From positions 1 through 64,000 of the forward strand of contig NW_027331452.1 in the NCBI RefSeq assembly GCF_022965805.1: DNA of 64,000 bases, written 5' to 3'. Source of the stretch: Primulina eburnea. Lineage: Eukaryota > Streptophyta > Magnoliopsida > Lamiales > Gesneriaceae. The notes below the pieces were generated by a model. It was not told the DNA's origin, did not search any database, and saw nothing but the letters and a program-made list of their open reading frames with translations. The position numbers and the translations under genes are program-made. Positions 22,470 through 34,400 of this stretch are shown piece by piece; position 1 is the first letter of the stretch; each line of letters starts with the position of its first letter.

Positions 22470-24529
22470 TGAAAGCGGACCGGTTACGGAGGCCGGAAAC
22501 GCAACGGAAGCGAAAAATATAATTTTTAGAGCAAAAATTTCGGCCCCCTTAAAAGTTTTGTGGAATATTTGCAAAATCAACAAAAACCATGCATAGGATG
22601 ATTTAGGATTTTTACCTATCAACTTCAAGAAGTTGATGATGGCTCCAACTTAGTTGCTAGCAACTAAGCTCTTCTTGGCAAGATAAGTCTACAAGCTTCC
22701 TTCCTCCAAAATCAAGCCCACCACTTAGCAAGGTAAATCCCCTCAAGTTTTGCACTAGAAAAACTTGAGGATTTTTTCAAAGAGAATGATTTTTGCTCTC
22801 CAAAATGAAGAACAAAATGGAAGAAAATTGAGAGGAAAAATCCTTGAGAGATTTCGGCCAAGAGGTGTGTATGGGGAGGGAAGATTAGCCTTGGGTGTGT
22901 CAAAAAGTGATCCCATGCTTTTCAATATTTTATTCAAAAAGTAATCAAGGCTCTTCACCTCCCAAGCATGCAATCCCTACATGTCTCACTTATATATTAT
23001 ATGGTTTTTAACACATTAAAAACCATAGACTAAATTTTATTATCTCAAACACATTTGAGATTAATTAAATATTACTTGATTTTACTCAAGTCCCACTAGT
23101 TAAATAATTATTTAAATTGAGCTCTACAAGACTCAATATTATTTAATTAATTCAACACTTGAATTAATTTAATTATTTAGACTCTACTAGGTCTACTAGT
23201 GTTTAATTAATTCAACACTTGAATTAATTTAATTTAGTCCACAATAATGTTTATGAAAATCACAATTTTCAACTACATTATTTACTTGGCCAAATTTTAA
23301 TCTTAGGAACACTTCCATTAATTAAAATTTATATTTCTCTCATAGAAGTCATACTTCTAATTTTTCTTTACGCTTATAAACACATTTATAAGCCGTTCAA
23401 CACATTGAACTATTTTACTTCTCTTCGGGATTTACTAAGCAAGTACTTGTGTGGCCCTCAATGGTTCATTGATACAACTAGCCGTGGGTTCACATCTCAA
23501 TGTGATTCGGACTAAACATGTCTTTATTCGAGCATACCCCAATTGCTCCATTCTTACTTATCAACTCCTTGATAGTAAGAACGTCAGAACTCAAGTCTGA
23601 TAGTACCCAACCAATCACGTTAAGCGCCTAGCAGCATCGCTTACGTGATTCCCTAGGTATCACATGATAGTGCCTGCAAGAACCATTCAATTATGGTTAG
23701 CGTACAGTACGGTCCCTTCAACTCATATATCCCGACCGATTCGACAACTATTGGTCTATCGAGAGTTGTCAATGAATCGATACTATGTGTCATGTTGTGG
23801 TTGCATCGATGGTGTAATCTATGAAACCCCTTTCATAATTACCACCATACTCTGATCAGAGATTTCAACCCACACATACATGATAAACACATAGGATATC
23901 CATACCCGTAGGTAAGCGGTGAATCCCCGGCTACAATGCATCGACTCCTATATGTTTCGCCGTAACACCCAACCTTGCCACCTGATGACCCCATAAGAGT
24001 CGGTAAACAAGTCAAAGTGAAACGCTAGCATATAGAGTCTCAATGTTGTCCCGGGTCATAAGGACTAATGGTGTACAACCATAAACTAGGACTTTTCCAC
24101 TCGATAAGTGAGAACCCCTTGGAAAGTCCTTTATAGAGGGTTGTTCAGTGCACTCTACCAGGAGCACCTATCTGCATGCTCGGACATCACAATGTCCCCT
24201 ACCAATGAAACATGGTACTCACATCGCAGATACTAGTCTCTAACTCGAGCGGCCTTTATCCTTCTTAGTGGCGGCTGAATCGACTAGGAACGGTTTAGAA
24301 TATACAGTATTCCAAATATGAGTTTCATGATACTCATCATATGAGCATCTCATATTCTTTCTACTATTTGTATATTCAAGGACTTTATCTATGCAACAAG
24401 CATGGGTATAAAGATAAAGATGCGCCAAATTAATAAATTGAAATATTATTAAAATAAAGATCGTTTATACAAAGAGTTTCATTGTGAACAGTCGGCCAAC
24501 ACTTGGCTCGACGTGCACCTACTCTAACA
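22470..24529 (-). repeat. Copia 5' LTR (right), shared with a truncated neighbour
   Basis: This is a 2,060 bp copy of the left LTR with the same termini. It is followed on the right by a second copy of the PPT and 3' internal sequence (24530-24673). It therefore also served as the 3' LTR of another copia in tandem. Confidence 0.95.
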
Positions 24530-24673
24530 ATCTCCCACTTGCACTAGAGCCAACTACCTATATGCTTTAGACCCATTGATTCGCGATGCTTCTCGAACGA
24601 TGGTCCTGGTAAAGGCTTAGTTAGTGGATCAGCAACATTATCTGCGGAGCCGACTTTGTCAATCACGACATCT
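24530..24673 (-). mobile_element. 3' internal end of a second, truncated copia element
   Basis: It appears identical to 16707-16850: the PPT, the stop codon and the last ~43 codons of the copia polyprotein (ending GLKHIGSWL). It ends at the hexamer ACATCT (24668-24673), beyond which the sequence is gypsy integrase. The rest of this copia is gone. Confidence 0.93.
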
Positions 24674-27444
24674 GCATAACTCTTCTGCCTCGACTGAGCA
24701 GTCTTCATCCTCTCTCTGATAACTGCAACAACATCGGCAGTCTGCTGGACCAACTCGGGACCCAACATCTTCCTCTCTCCAACCTCATCCCAAAACAAAG
24801 GAGATCTGCACTTCCTGCCATAAAGTGCCTCATACGGTGCCATGCCAATCGTCGCCTGGTAGCTATTGTTGTACGTGAACTCCACAAGTGGCAACTTAGA
24901 ATCCCAACTACCAGAATAGTCAATAGTACAAGCTCTGAGCATATCCTCCAGAATCTGAATGACTCTCTCTGACTGACCGTCGCTCTGAGGATGATAAGCT
25001 GTACTGAAAGCTAATCGAGAACCCATAGCTCTATGCAAACTTTTCCAGAACTCTGAGGTAAATCTAGGGTCACGATCAGACACAATCGACACGGGCACAC
25101 CATGAAGTCTAACAATCTCTGCAATGTAGTCCTCGGCATACTGAGACATCGAATACGTCGTCTTGACTGGGAGAAAATGAGCTGACTTGGTCAATCTATC
25201 AACAATGACCCAAATGGAATTGAAACCCTTCTGCGTCCTGGGTAAACCAGTCACGAAATCCATAGTGATATGCTCCCACTTCCACTGAGGAATCGGCAAA
25301 GATAGCAATGTCCCAGCAGGTCTCTGATGCTCAATCTTAACCTGCTGACAAGTAAGGCACTGAGAAATGAACAAAGCAATATCTCTCTTCATACCTGGCC
25401 ACCAGTAAAGTCGACGAAGATCCTGATACATCTTCGTACTGCCTGGATGAATCGAATAAGGTGCGGTATGAGCCTCTGTCAAGACGTCTCTACGAATATC
25501 ATCGCCAACAGGAACACAAATACGGCCTCTGAAAGTCACCAATCCATCACCATTCAGACTAAACTCTGAATTCCCTCTAGCCTCGGCTCTAGCTCTCAAC
25601 TCTGCCAACTGAACATCAGTCGACTGCTCTCTACGGATCCTGTCCGTCAAAGTAGATCGAATAACCAACGCTGACAAACGAGCAATGGTCCCTGGAATCA
25701 CCAGATCAATCTCCTCTCTCTGCAAATCCATCAACAATGGTCTCTGAATCAAAGAACTCAATGAAGCACTCGACTTGCGGCTCAAAGCATCAGCCACCAC
25801 ATTCGCCTTTCCTGGGTGATAGCTGATAGTCACATCATAATCCTTGACAAGCTCTAACCACCTCCTCTGTCGCATATTGAGCTCTTTCTGCGAGAACAGA
25901 TACTTCAAACTCTTGTGGTCTGTGAAGATCTCACACTTTTCGCCATACAGATAATGTCTCCAAATCTTAAGGGCGAAAACCACAGCTGCAAGCTCCAAAT
26001 CGTGCGTCGGATAATTCTTCTCATAATCCTTCAACTGGCGAGACGCATAGGCAATGACCTTACCTCGCTGCATCAACACTGCACCAAGGCCTCTCTTCGA
26101 CGCATCGGTATAGACAACGAAATCCTCAGAACCACTAGGCAAAGAAAGAACAGGAGCTGTCGTCAATCTGTCCTTCAACTCCTGAAATGCACTCTGGCAA
26201 TCGATAGTCCACTCGAACTTCACAGTCTTCCTCGTCAGATTGGACAATGGCAAGGCAATCTTGGAGAAACCTGAAATGAAACGACGATAGTAACCTGCCA
26301 AACCAAGGAAACTGCGAACCTCTGAAACAGTGGTAGGAATAGGCCAACTCTGAATCGCCTCTATCTTCAACGGATCAACAGCAATGCCATCTCTCGAAAC
26401 AACATGGCCTAGAAAAGAAATCTGATCCAGCCAAAACTCACACTTCTTCAGCTTGGCAAACAACCTCTTCTCTCGCAACAACTGAAGAACAACTCTGAGA
26501 TGCTCGGCATGAAGCTCTCTGGTCTTGGAATAGATCAGGATATCGTCGATGAAAACAATGACAAAGCTATCCAGATAAGGCTTGAACACACGGTTCATTA
26601 GGTCCATGAAGACTGAAGGGGCATTGGTCAAACCAAAAGACAAGACAAGAAACTCATAGTGACCGTACCTGGTCCGGAAAGCTGTCTTAGGGATATCAGA
26701 CTCCCTAACCTTCAACTGATAGTAGCCAGACCGAAGATCAATCTTCGAGAACACAGTGGCACCATGGAGCTGATCAAACAAATCATCTATCCGAGGCAAC
26801 GGATACTTGTTCTTGACAGTCACTTTGTTAAGCTCCCTGTAGTCGATACACAGCCGCAAGGAACCATCCTTCTTCTTGACAAACAGAACCGGAGCTCCCC
26901 AAGGCGAAGAACTCGGACGAATAAAGCCTTTGTCTAAAAGATCCTGCAACTGCGCCTTCAACTCCTTCATCTCGGTAGGGGCCATCCTGTACGGAGCCTT
27001 AGAAATAGGAACCGTACCTGGAGCTAAATCGATCACAAACTCAACATCCCTATCCGGCGGCAAACCCGGAACATCATCCTCAAACACATCAGCAAACTCC
27101 CTCACCACATCAATATCATCTACATTCAACTTAATCAATCTATCAACATCCACAATAGAAGCAAGAAACCCATCGCAACCTCTACACAACAATCTCTCAG
27201 CCTCAAGACAAGAAATAAAAGGAAGGACCAGCGAAGTACCTGCACTGGCGAGCGCTCCTCCCTGGCCATCATCTGCAAAAGTCACCTTCTTAGCAACACA
27301 ATCGATAACTGCACGGTAAGTCGAAAGCCAATCCATGCCAAGAATAACGTCGAAAGCAACCATAGGGATAACAATCAAATCAGCGAAGACAACTCGCTCC
27401 TCAATACGAACAGGGCACGCAAAGACAATCGATGTCGGGCACAA
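24544..27444 (-). CDS. Chimeric gypsy pol / copia C-terminus open reading frame (G1), 966 aa
   Basis: Residues 1-~926 are gypsy protease end, RT (FIDD at 298-301), RNase H (YTDAS, D447), integrase zinc region (H659, H666, C696, C699) and core (D729, D790, E826). At KSYADV the frame passes directly into the copia tail [10 protein letters not shown]...GSWL, which supplies the last ~40 residues and the stop. The normal integrase C-terminus and chromodomain are lost. The join falls at the shared hexamer ACATCT and preserves frame. The first Met is internal: the true frame continues upstream but is cut at 27477 by a solo LTR. Expression as a protein is unlikely. Confidence 0.9.
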   Translation of the reverse strand: MCPTSIVFACPVRIEERVVFADLIVIPMVAFDVILGMDWLSTYRAVIDCVAKKVTFADDGQGGALASAGTSLVLPFISCLEAERLLCRGCDGFLASIVDVDRLIKLNVDDIDVVREFADVFEDDVPGLPPDRDVEFVIDLAPGTVPISKAPYRMAPTEMKELKAQLQDLLDKGFIRPSSSPWGAPVLFVKKKDGSLRLCIDYRELNKVTVKNKYPLPRIDDLFDQLHGATVFSKIDLRSGYYQLKVRESDIPKTAFRTRYGHYEFLVLSFGLTNAPSVFMDLMNRVFKPYLDSFVIVFIDDILIYSKTRELHAEHLRVVLQLLREKRLFAKLKKCEFWLDQISFLGHVVSRDGIAVDPLKIEAIQSWPIPTTVSEVRSFLGLAGYYRRFISGFSKIALPLSNLTRKTVKFEWTIDCQSAFQELKDRLTTAPVLSLPSGSEDFVVYTDASKRGLGAVLMQRGKVIAYASRQLKDYEKNYPTHDLELAAVVFALKIWRHYLYGEKCEIFTDHKSLKYLFSQKELNMRQRRWLELVKDYDVTISYHPGKANVVADALSRKSSASLSSLIQRPLLMDLQREEIDLVIPGTIARLSALVIRSTLTDRIRREQSTDVQLAELRARAEARGNSEFSLNGDGLVTFRGRICVPVGDDIRRDVLTEAHTAPYSIHPGSTKMYQDLRRLYWWPGMKRDIALFISQCLTCQQVKIEHQRPAGTLLSLPIPQWKWEHITMDFVTGLPRTQKGFNSIWVIVDRLTKSAHFLPVKTTYSMSQYAEDYIAEIVRLHGVPVSIVSDRDPRFTSEFWKSLHRAMGSRLAFSTAYHPQSDGQSERVIQILEDMLRACTIDYSGSWDSKLPLVEFTYNNSYQATIGMAPYEALYGRKCRSPLFWDEVGERKMLGPELVQQTADVVAVIRERMKTAQSRQKSYADVVIDKVGSADNVADPLTKPLPGPSFEKHRESMGLKHIGSWL

Positions 27445-27476
27445 GACATCCCCCGAAGGTAAAACAACATTAAGAT

Positions 27477-28347
27477 TGTAATGCCCTGAGCAATGATTGA
27501 CATGTACGAATTCATAGATATGTTGTGAAGATTGTACATAACCATAAGAAATAAGAAATGATATCTATTGAGATTAGATTGACCGATATCGAGAATGTTG
27601 GATTATTTATATTTCGGTGAGACCGGAAGGACCGAACCAGGATCGGATCGTCCGTTCGGCATTCGGAGCGTCCGAGCCAGGTGGCTGGACACATGGATGG
27701 CATGCAGAGTTCGGATCGACCGATCGTAGTTCGGATCATCCGAGACAGTTGGCTAGAGACGTGGAAGACATGCAGGATTCGGAACGTCCGAAGTGAGTTC
27801 GGAGCGTCCGAATTGTGTCAGATCGAGCGTCCGAAGTGGATCGGATCTTCCGATCATTGTCTATAAATAGAGGCGCGAGATTTCATTTGATTAGTAAGTG
27901 TTAAAGAAACATTTCCTAGAGAGTGTTAGACATTCTATTGCAGATTCATCTTCACGACTGTAACAGCAATTCTACGACGAAAGGTATAATACATGTTTTG
28001 TTTTGGGGAATCACGACTCAAATGAGATCACATTTGAGTTTCCCAACCAAAACCACATACGAGTTTTATTGTTTATATCTTGATATAGGTATTATTATTA
28101 TAGATTTGTTTATAGATCTTGTATGCAAATCTCGCTATGCTTTGTTTACAGATCATGTTACATTGCATTAGATGTTTATTAGAACTTGTATTCAATTCTT
28201 ATATGTTTGTATGTTGTAAATTAAATAAAGAACTTGTGCTTGTCTAGTTACATTTTGATTTAAATATAAAAGCGAAAAATTGACCCACATTTTAGAATAA
28301 CAATCCATTTAATCCCAAGACAAAGATTTAGAGCCCGGGTCCCCACA
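27477..28347 (+). mobile_element. Solo LTR (871 bp) inserted antisense in G1, TSD AAGAT
   Basis: The sequence begins TGTAATGCCC and ends GGGTCCCCACA, flanked by AAGAT at 27472-27476 and again at 28348-28352. G4 has uninterrupted sequence at the same place, confirming insertion. Its 3' end (GAGCCCGGGTCCCCACA, and GACCCACATTTT about 60 bp earlier) is shared with the LTR of G5, so it is a related but shorter family. It splits gag-protease from RT in its host element. Confidence 0.95.
27641..27869 (+). promoter_or_regulatory. Palindromic motif array and TATA box in the solo LTR U3
   Basis: Eight copies of an imperfect palindrome of the form TCGGANCNTCCGA lie at about 27641, 27661, 27709, 27729, 27778, 27797, 27821 and 27839. 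The last ends 6 bp before TATAAATA at 27862-27869. The position directly upstream of a TATA box suggests an enhancer array bound by a dimeric plant factor; the factor is unknown. G2 and G3 carry the same array. Confidence 0.7.
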
Positions 28348-29520
28348 AAGATGGAGGGGAAGAATAGAAGGAACTATACCCAAAGATCTCAAAAATAATT
28401 CAGACATAAAAGAATGAGTAGCACCAGTATCAATCAAAGTAGTAGCTACTCTGCCTGAAATCAAAATAGTACTAAGGATCAATGAAGAATCACGATTAAT
28501 ACCTTCCTTCGTCATCGAAAAGATACGACCCTGCACCTTCCCTTGGCTATCTCCCCTCGGGCAATTCCTGGCAACGTGGCCTGCCGCGCCACAACGAAAA
28601 CAAGTATGAGTGCCCAATCTGCACTCTCCTCGATGATGCTTACCACACTTTGGACACTGCGGCTTCTCAGGATCAAATGGAACTGGAACTGGCGGAGGTC
28701 TAGGACTCGACTCCATCTTGCCCTTGCCCTTGAAACGATCCCTGCCCCTCTGATTAGAACCCTGGCCTCTCTGAGCAACAGCTTGGTGCCTCTCTTGCCT
28801 CTCCCTGGCGATGTCCTTCTCGTCTTGCTCGGCCAACAAAGCTTTGGACACAATCTCCTTGAAAGTAACAGCCTTGGACATGTTAATGTCCCGACGAATC
28901 TCAGCTCTAAGGCCTCGAATGAAATGAGCGCCTTTATCTTTGTCGTTCGAAGCAACATACGGAGCAAATAGGCAACCTTCCTCAAACTTCAGAATATACT
29001 GGCCAACATCCAAGCTCCCCTGTCGAAGCTCCAAGAACTCCGTAACCTTCCTCGCTCGAAGTGCATCGGGGAAATACTTGTCATAGAACAAGTCAGTGAA
29101 CTCTGACCACTTCAGTGCCGCAACATCCACTCCAACTTTCGTAGCATTCCACCAGATACGTGCAGCTTTAACTAGCAAGAACACTGCACAGCTAATCCTG
29201 TCTTTGTCCTCATACTGGAGATGATCGAAGATAGCTTCAAGCGCCTTGACCCACTCGACAGCAACTAGAGGATCGGTGCTACCTGCGAATTCCGGTGGAT
29301 CCATTCTCTTAAAAGCAGAAAAGACGACATCAGTGCCAACTGCCTGAGCAACCTGACCTCTCACTTGGCCTCGACCCTGTCCTGCCCCTTGCAATCGGAG
29401 CAACTGCTGAATCTGATCGCTATGCACCTTAGCCTGCTCCTTAAGCAACTTGCCGAACTCGTCAACAACTCTCGAGGAAGAACTATCCTCACCCTCTGCC
29501 GCCTTACGCTTAGGAGGCAT
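28309..29520 (-). CDS. gag-protease of G1, 403 aa, ending inside the solo LTR
   Basis: It encodes the capsid precursor and the start of the aspartic protease. A basic N-terminus (MPPKRKAAEG) leads into a retrotransposon gag domain at ~70-230 (with RIWWNATK), then a basic linker. The zinc knuckle is C307-C310-H315-C320, preceded by a CPKCGKHHRGEC pair, and the protease motif [10 protein letters not shown] has D364. The last 12 residues come from the solo LTR, so protease is truncated after SELFLRSLG. The ATG was chosen because MPP starts recur in related elements, including G5. Confidence 0.9.
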   Translation of the reverse strand: MPPKRKAAEGEDSSSSRVVDEFGKLLKEQAKVHSDQIQQLLRLQGAGQGRGQVRGQVAQAVGTDVVFSAFKRMDPPEFAGSTDPLVAVEWVKALEAIFDHLQYEDKDRISCAVFLLVKAARIWWNATKVGVDVAALKWSEFTDLFYDKYFPDALRARKVTEFLELRQGSLDVGQYILKFEEGCLFAPYVASNDKDKGAHFIRGLRAEIRRDINMSKAVTFKEIVSKALLAEQDEKDIARERQERHQAVAQRGQGSNQRGRDRFKGKGKMESSPRPPPVPVPFDPEKPQCPKCGKHHRGECRLGTHTCFRCGAAGHVARNCPRGDSQGKVQGRIFSMTKEGINRDSSLILSTILISGRVATTLIDTGATHSFMSELFLRSLGIVPSILPLHLCGDPGSKSLSWD

Positions 29521-29634
29521 ACTCTACAATTGCTCACAAGACACAATCAATATATAACAATGAATAGATGCAAGAAAACATACCCGGACAGTTGAAAGTA
29601 GACGAAGTCATATGCATTGGTCCGAAGAACCGGG

Positions 29635-29646
29635 GCTCTGATACCA
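29635..29646 (-). promoter_or_regulatory. Primer-binding site of G1
   Basis: In sense orientation it reads TGGTATCAGAGC, five bases after the LTR A terminus. It perfectly matches the initiator Met-tRNA-type PBS. Confidence 0.93.
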
Positions 29647-29651
29647 CTAAA

Positions 29652-31274
29652 TGTGACACCCTGACCCGTTACAATTAAAATACAGCGGAATTTAAAATTT
29701 TCTTTCAAATGGAAGGAGTTTCAAAATACATTTCATAAAATGTTTACAAAATAAACACATGATCATTCAAATGACATACAAAATACAAAATAATCATTCT
29801 TATGATCATGTCCCAAAATGATACAAAATATCCTTCCTTCCAATGGTGCATGCATATGACCCCCATCCACGATCACTGCCCCGGTCTGTCGCTCTTATCT
29901 GCATCACATGAATAAACTGAAATGAGAATAAATCTCAGCAAGTGGAACTCTTACATAGCAATGATATATAGTATACTCTGTAAAACATGGCTTTTGAATC
30001 ATAAATACCATCGACTCTGAAACATGAATACTGTAGCAATAACTGTAGCAATAACTGTAGCAATAGCAATAGCAATAGATAGCAATACGATGGTATTCTC
30101 TTTTCTATGGTTGGATTGATATCAATAGTATCTGTAACTGTGGTTGCCAATATCCCATCGATATAAATCGATAACTGTGAGGGGATAAAAGCCTATGGTC
30201 GATGATCATCTAATTGCATGCAATGCCATGGCTATGATAAATCAATCCAATAAAACATTTGAATTCTCAATAGCATTTAAGGCCGTCGTTTCGCAATCTC
30301 ATAATATTTCTTGTATTCCCTTTATAACAATGGTGAGACATACAATGCCTCCAATAGATAATCAATGAAATGAATACATAGCAATGGATCAATGGAAGGG
30401 AATAACACTTTGAAACCTTTAAAACACAATACATATAATATCATGTGAGCAAAAAGGATGAAATTCCACTTACTACCAATAGAACACCTCAAATAAGCTC
30501 TTGGTACACCACCTACAACAATAATCCATAAATAACACCAATATCAACTCTAGATCCACAAGTACAAGCCAAATAATCCATTAAACAACTCAAACATCAA
30601 ATCCAAAATAACCCTTAACTCAAAACCTCGTTAGAATCGCACCAAAAACTTACCTAAGCTTCCTTATACCATGGAGAACGTTGATCTCAAGTCGGAAATC
30701 CAAACAAAGCCAAGAATCAAAGATAGGAAGCAAAAGAAATGGATGAAAACCCTTGGTATTTGAGAGAAAATCTCGAAAAGTAGATAGGATAAGGTATGGA
30801 ATGAAGTCAACTCAATCAAAAAGGTACTAAATAACTCGCCCATACATACACCGCGGGTGCGCCAACACAAGCACCGCGGGTGCGCCATGCTCACGGCATT
30901 CCAAAATAAATCCCATGCACGATCACCGTGGGTGTGGTGCTACAATTACCGCGGGTGCGGTGCACACCGCGGGTGCGGTCCTTGCACTGCCGCGGGTGCG
31001 GTGGTGCCACGGCCTTCCAAATGCAAAATGATGAATAGTACACCGCGGGGGCACTCATCTAAGAGCGCGGGTGCACTCTACTCACGGCAATGAACAGTAC
31101 AAACTCAACTAAAATCGATCCGAAACGCTGAAACGAACAATCAACACCAACTAATACCTCAAATAAATAATAACAATAATACTATAGCCCAAAACACAAC
31201 TATAAACGACTAATCATAAACCCAATAACACAATAAAGCTTAAACCGTACCGTACACCGGGCTCAGCTATTACA
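29652..31274 (-). repeat. Gypsy LTR A (5' LTR of G1, 3' LTR of G2), 1,623 bp
   Basis: The termini in sense are TGTAATAGC...GGTGTCACA, with inverted TGT/ACA ends. It is bounded by a PBS on one side and a PPT on the other, which fixes both ends. It holds a TAGCAA microsatellite near 30031-30090 and a GC-rich motif array at 30848-31080. It closely resembles LTR C. Confidence 0.94.
30848..31080 (-). promoter_or_regulatory. GC-rich CCGCACCCGCGGTG motif array in U3 of LTR A
   Basis: About eight copies or near-copies of a 14 bp motif (sense CCGCACCCGCGGTG) are spaced irregularly, interleaved with GCCGTGAGC phrases. A variant, CACCCGCGCTCTTA, lies at the U3-distal end. The same motif, in the same sense orientation and relative position, occurs in the LTR of G5. 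It is probably a transcription-factor-binding enhancer array; that is inference. Confidence 0.65.
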
Positions 31275-31287
31275 ATCTCCCCTCCTT
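31275..31287 (-). promoter_or_regulatory. Polypurine tract of G2
   Basis: In sense it reads AAGGAGGGGAGAT directly before the LTR A start TGTAATAGC. Confidence 0.9.
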
Positions 31288-31452
31288 AGAGGAATTTCGT
31301 CCGCGAAATTGACGTCACTGCACGAACAACTCAGGATACCTCTCTCTCATCTCAATCTCTGGTTCCCACGTAGCCTCCTCAATCAAATGGTTCCTCCAAA
31401 GGACTTTAACGATGCCGATCTCTTTGTTCCTCAGAACTCTAACTGTGCGATC

Positions 31453-34400
31453 CTAAATCTGAATCGGAATCTCATGGTAAGTCAGATTCGGCGTCAAGTC
31501 CAATGGCTCGTGGCGAAGAACATGGGAAGGATCTGCAATATACTTCCTGAGCATCGATACATGAAACACATTATGGACTCTGTCAAGATCGGGCGGTAGG
31601 GCTAATCTGTAGGCTCTGTCACCAACTCTGTCCAATATCTCGAATGGACCAATGAATCTAGGACTCAACTTGCCCTTCTTGCCAAATCTCATCACACCCT
31701 TGAGAGGTGCTATCTTCAAAAAAACATGATCGCCAACCTCGAACTGCAAAGGTCTGCGACGAACATCTGCATAACTCTTCTGCCTCGACTGAGCAGTCTT
31801 CATCCTCTCTCTGATAACTGCAACAACATCGGCAGTCTGCTGGACCAACTCGGGACCCAACATCTTCCTCTCTCCAACCTCATCCCAAAACAAAGGAGAT
31901 CTGCACTTCCTGCCATAAAGTGCCTCATACGGTGCCATGCCAATCGTCGCCTGGTAGCTATTGTTGTACGTGAACTCCACAAGTGGCAACTTAGAATCCC
32001 AACTACCAGAATAGTCAATAGTACAAGCTCTGAGCATATCCTCCAGAATCTGAATGACTCTCTCTGACTGACCGTCGCTCTGAGGATGATAAGCTGTACT
32101 GAAAGCTAATCGAGAACCCATAGCTCTATGCAAACTTTTCCAGAACTCTGAGGTAAATCTAGGGTCACGATCAGACACAATCGACACGGGCACACCATGA
32201 AGTCTAACAATCTCTGCAATGTAGTCCTCGGCATACTGAGACATCGAATACGTCGTCTTGACTGGGAGAAAATGAGCTGACTTGGTCAATCTATCAACAA
32301 TGACCCAAATGGAATTGAAACCCTTCTGCGTCCTGGGTAAACCAGTCACGAAATCCATAGTGATATGCTCCCACTTCCACTGAGGAATCGGCAAAGATAG
32401 CAATGTCCCAGCAGGTCTCTGATGCTCAATCTTAACCTGCTGACAAGTAAGGCACTGAGAAATGAACAAAGCAATATCTCTCTTCATACCTGGCCACCAG
32501 TAAAGTCGACGAAGATCCTGATACATCTTCGTACTGCCTGGATGAATCGAATAAGGTGCGGTATGAGCCTCTGTCAAGACGTCTCTACGAATATCATCGC
32601 CAACAGGAACACAAATACGGCCTCTGAAAGTCACCAATCCATCACCATTCAGACTAAACTCTGAATTCCCTCTAGCCTCGGCTCTAGCTCTCAACTCTGC
32701 CAACTGAACATCAGTCGACTGCTCTCTACGGATCCTGTCCGTCAAAGTAGATCGAATAACCAACGCTGACAAACGAGCAATGGTCCCTGGAATCACCAGA
32801 TCAATCTCCTCTCTCTGCAAATCCATCAACAATGGTCTCTGAATCAAAGAACTCAATGAAGCACTCGACTTGCGGCTCAAAGCATCAGCCACCACATTCG
32901 CCTTTCCTGGGTGATAGCTGATAGTCACATCATAATCCTTGACAAGCTCTAACCACCTCCTCTGTCGCATATTGAGCTCTTTCTGCGAGAACAGATACTT
33001 CAAACTCTTGTGGTCTGTGAAGATCTCACACTTTTCGCCATACAGATAATGTCTCCAAATCTTAAGGGCGAAAACCACAGCTGCGAGCTCCAAATCGTGC
33101 GTCGGATAATTCTTCTCATAATCCTTCAACTGGCGAGATGCATAGGCAATGACCTTACCTCGCTGCATCAACACTGCACCAAGGCCTCTCTTCGACGCAT
33201 CGGTATAGACAACGAAATCCTCAGAACCACTAGGCAAAGAAAGAACAGGAGCTGTCGTCAATCTGTCCTTCAACTCCTGAAATGCACTCTGGCAATCGAT
33301 AGTCCACTCGAACTTCACAGTCTTCCTCGTCAGATTGGACAATGGCAAGGCAATCTTGGAGAAACCTGAAATGAAACGACGATAGTAACCTGCCAAACCA
33401 AGGAAACTGCGAACCTCTGAAACAGTGGTAGGAATAGGCCAACTCTGAATCGCCTCTATCTTCAACGGATCAACAGCAATGCCATCTCTCGAAACAACAT
33501 GGCCTAGAAAAGAAATCTGATCCAGCCAAAACTCACACTTCTTCAGCTTGGCAAACAACCTCTTCTCTCGCAACAACTGAAGAACAACTCTGAGATGCTC
33601 GGCATGAAGCTCTCTGGTCTTGGAATAGATCAGGATATCGTCGATGAAAACAATGACAAAGCTATCCAGATAAGGCTTGAACACACGGTTCATTAGGTCC
33701 ATGAAGACTGAAGGGGCATTGGTCAAACCAAAAGACAAGACAAGAAACTCATAGTGACCGTACCTGGTCCGGAAAGCTGTCTTAGGGATATCAGACTCCC
33801 TAACCTTCAACTGATAGTAGCCAGACCGAAGATCAATCTTCGAGAACACAGTGGCACCATGGAGCTGATCAAACAAATCATCTATCCGAGGCAACGGATA
33901 CTTGTTCTTGACAGTCACTTTGTTAAGCTCCCTGTAGTCGATACACAGCCGCAAGGAACCATCCTTCTTCTTGACAAACAGAACCGGAGCTCCCCAAGGC
34001 GAAGAACTCGGACGAATAAAGCCTTTGTCTAAAAGATCCTGCAACTGCGCCTTCAACTCCTTCATCTCGGTAGGGGCCATCCTGTACGGAGCCTTAGAAA
34101 TAGGAACCGTACCTGGAGCTAAATCGATCACAAACTCAACATCCCTATCCGGCGGCAAACCCGGAACATCATCCTCAAACACATCAGCAAACTCCCTCAC
34201 CACATCAATATCATCTACATTCAACTTAATCAATCTATCAACATCCACAATAGAAGCAAGAAACCCATCGCAACCTCTACACAACAATCTCTCAGCCTCA
34301 AGACAAGAAATAAAAGGAAGGACCAGCGAAGTACCTGCACTGGCGAGCGCTCCTCCCTGGCCATCATCTGCAAAAGTCACCTTCTTAGCAACACAATCGA

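Larger units (their letters stand above)
14647..24529 (-). mobile_element. Complete Ty1/copia retrotransposon
   Basis: It comprises two 2,060 bp LTRs, a 5,763 bp internal region, an initiator Met-tRNA-type PBS next to the right (5') LTR, a polypurine tract next to the left (3') LTR, and one unbroken polyprotein frame. LTRs end TG...CA. I noticed a single substitution between the LTRs (A at about 16298, C at about 24121), which suggests recent insertion. The left edge abuts satellite. The right edge does not return to satellite but runs into another copia internal end, so a target-site duplication cannot be checked. Confidence 0.95.

Noticed and set aside
24544..27444. The hybrid gypsy-copia frame as a functional new protein
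   Set aside because: It lacks gag and a proper start, lacks the integrase C-terminal domain and chromodomain, and its upstream part is cut off by a solo LTR. It is kept as a structural finding only.
27681..28171. Small + strand frames in the solo LTR as a nested gene
   Set aside because: They lie within an LTR bounded by TSDs and cover promoter and leader sequence. No domain or codon pattern supports them.
30031..30090. TAGCAA/CTGTAGCAATAA microsatellite in LTRs A-C as a regulatory array
   Set aside because: Unit number varies between A, B and C in the way simple repeats do, and LTR D lacks a clear equivalent. It is probably replication slippage.
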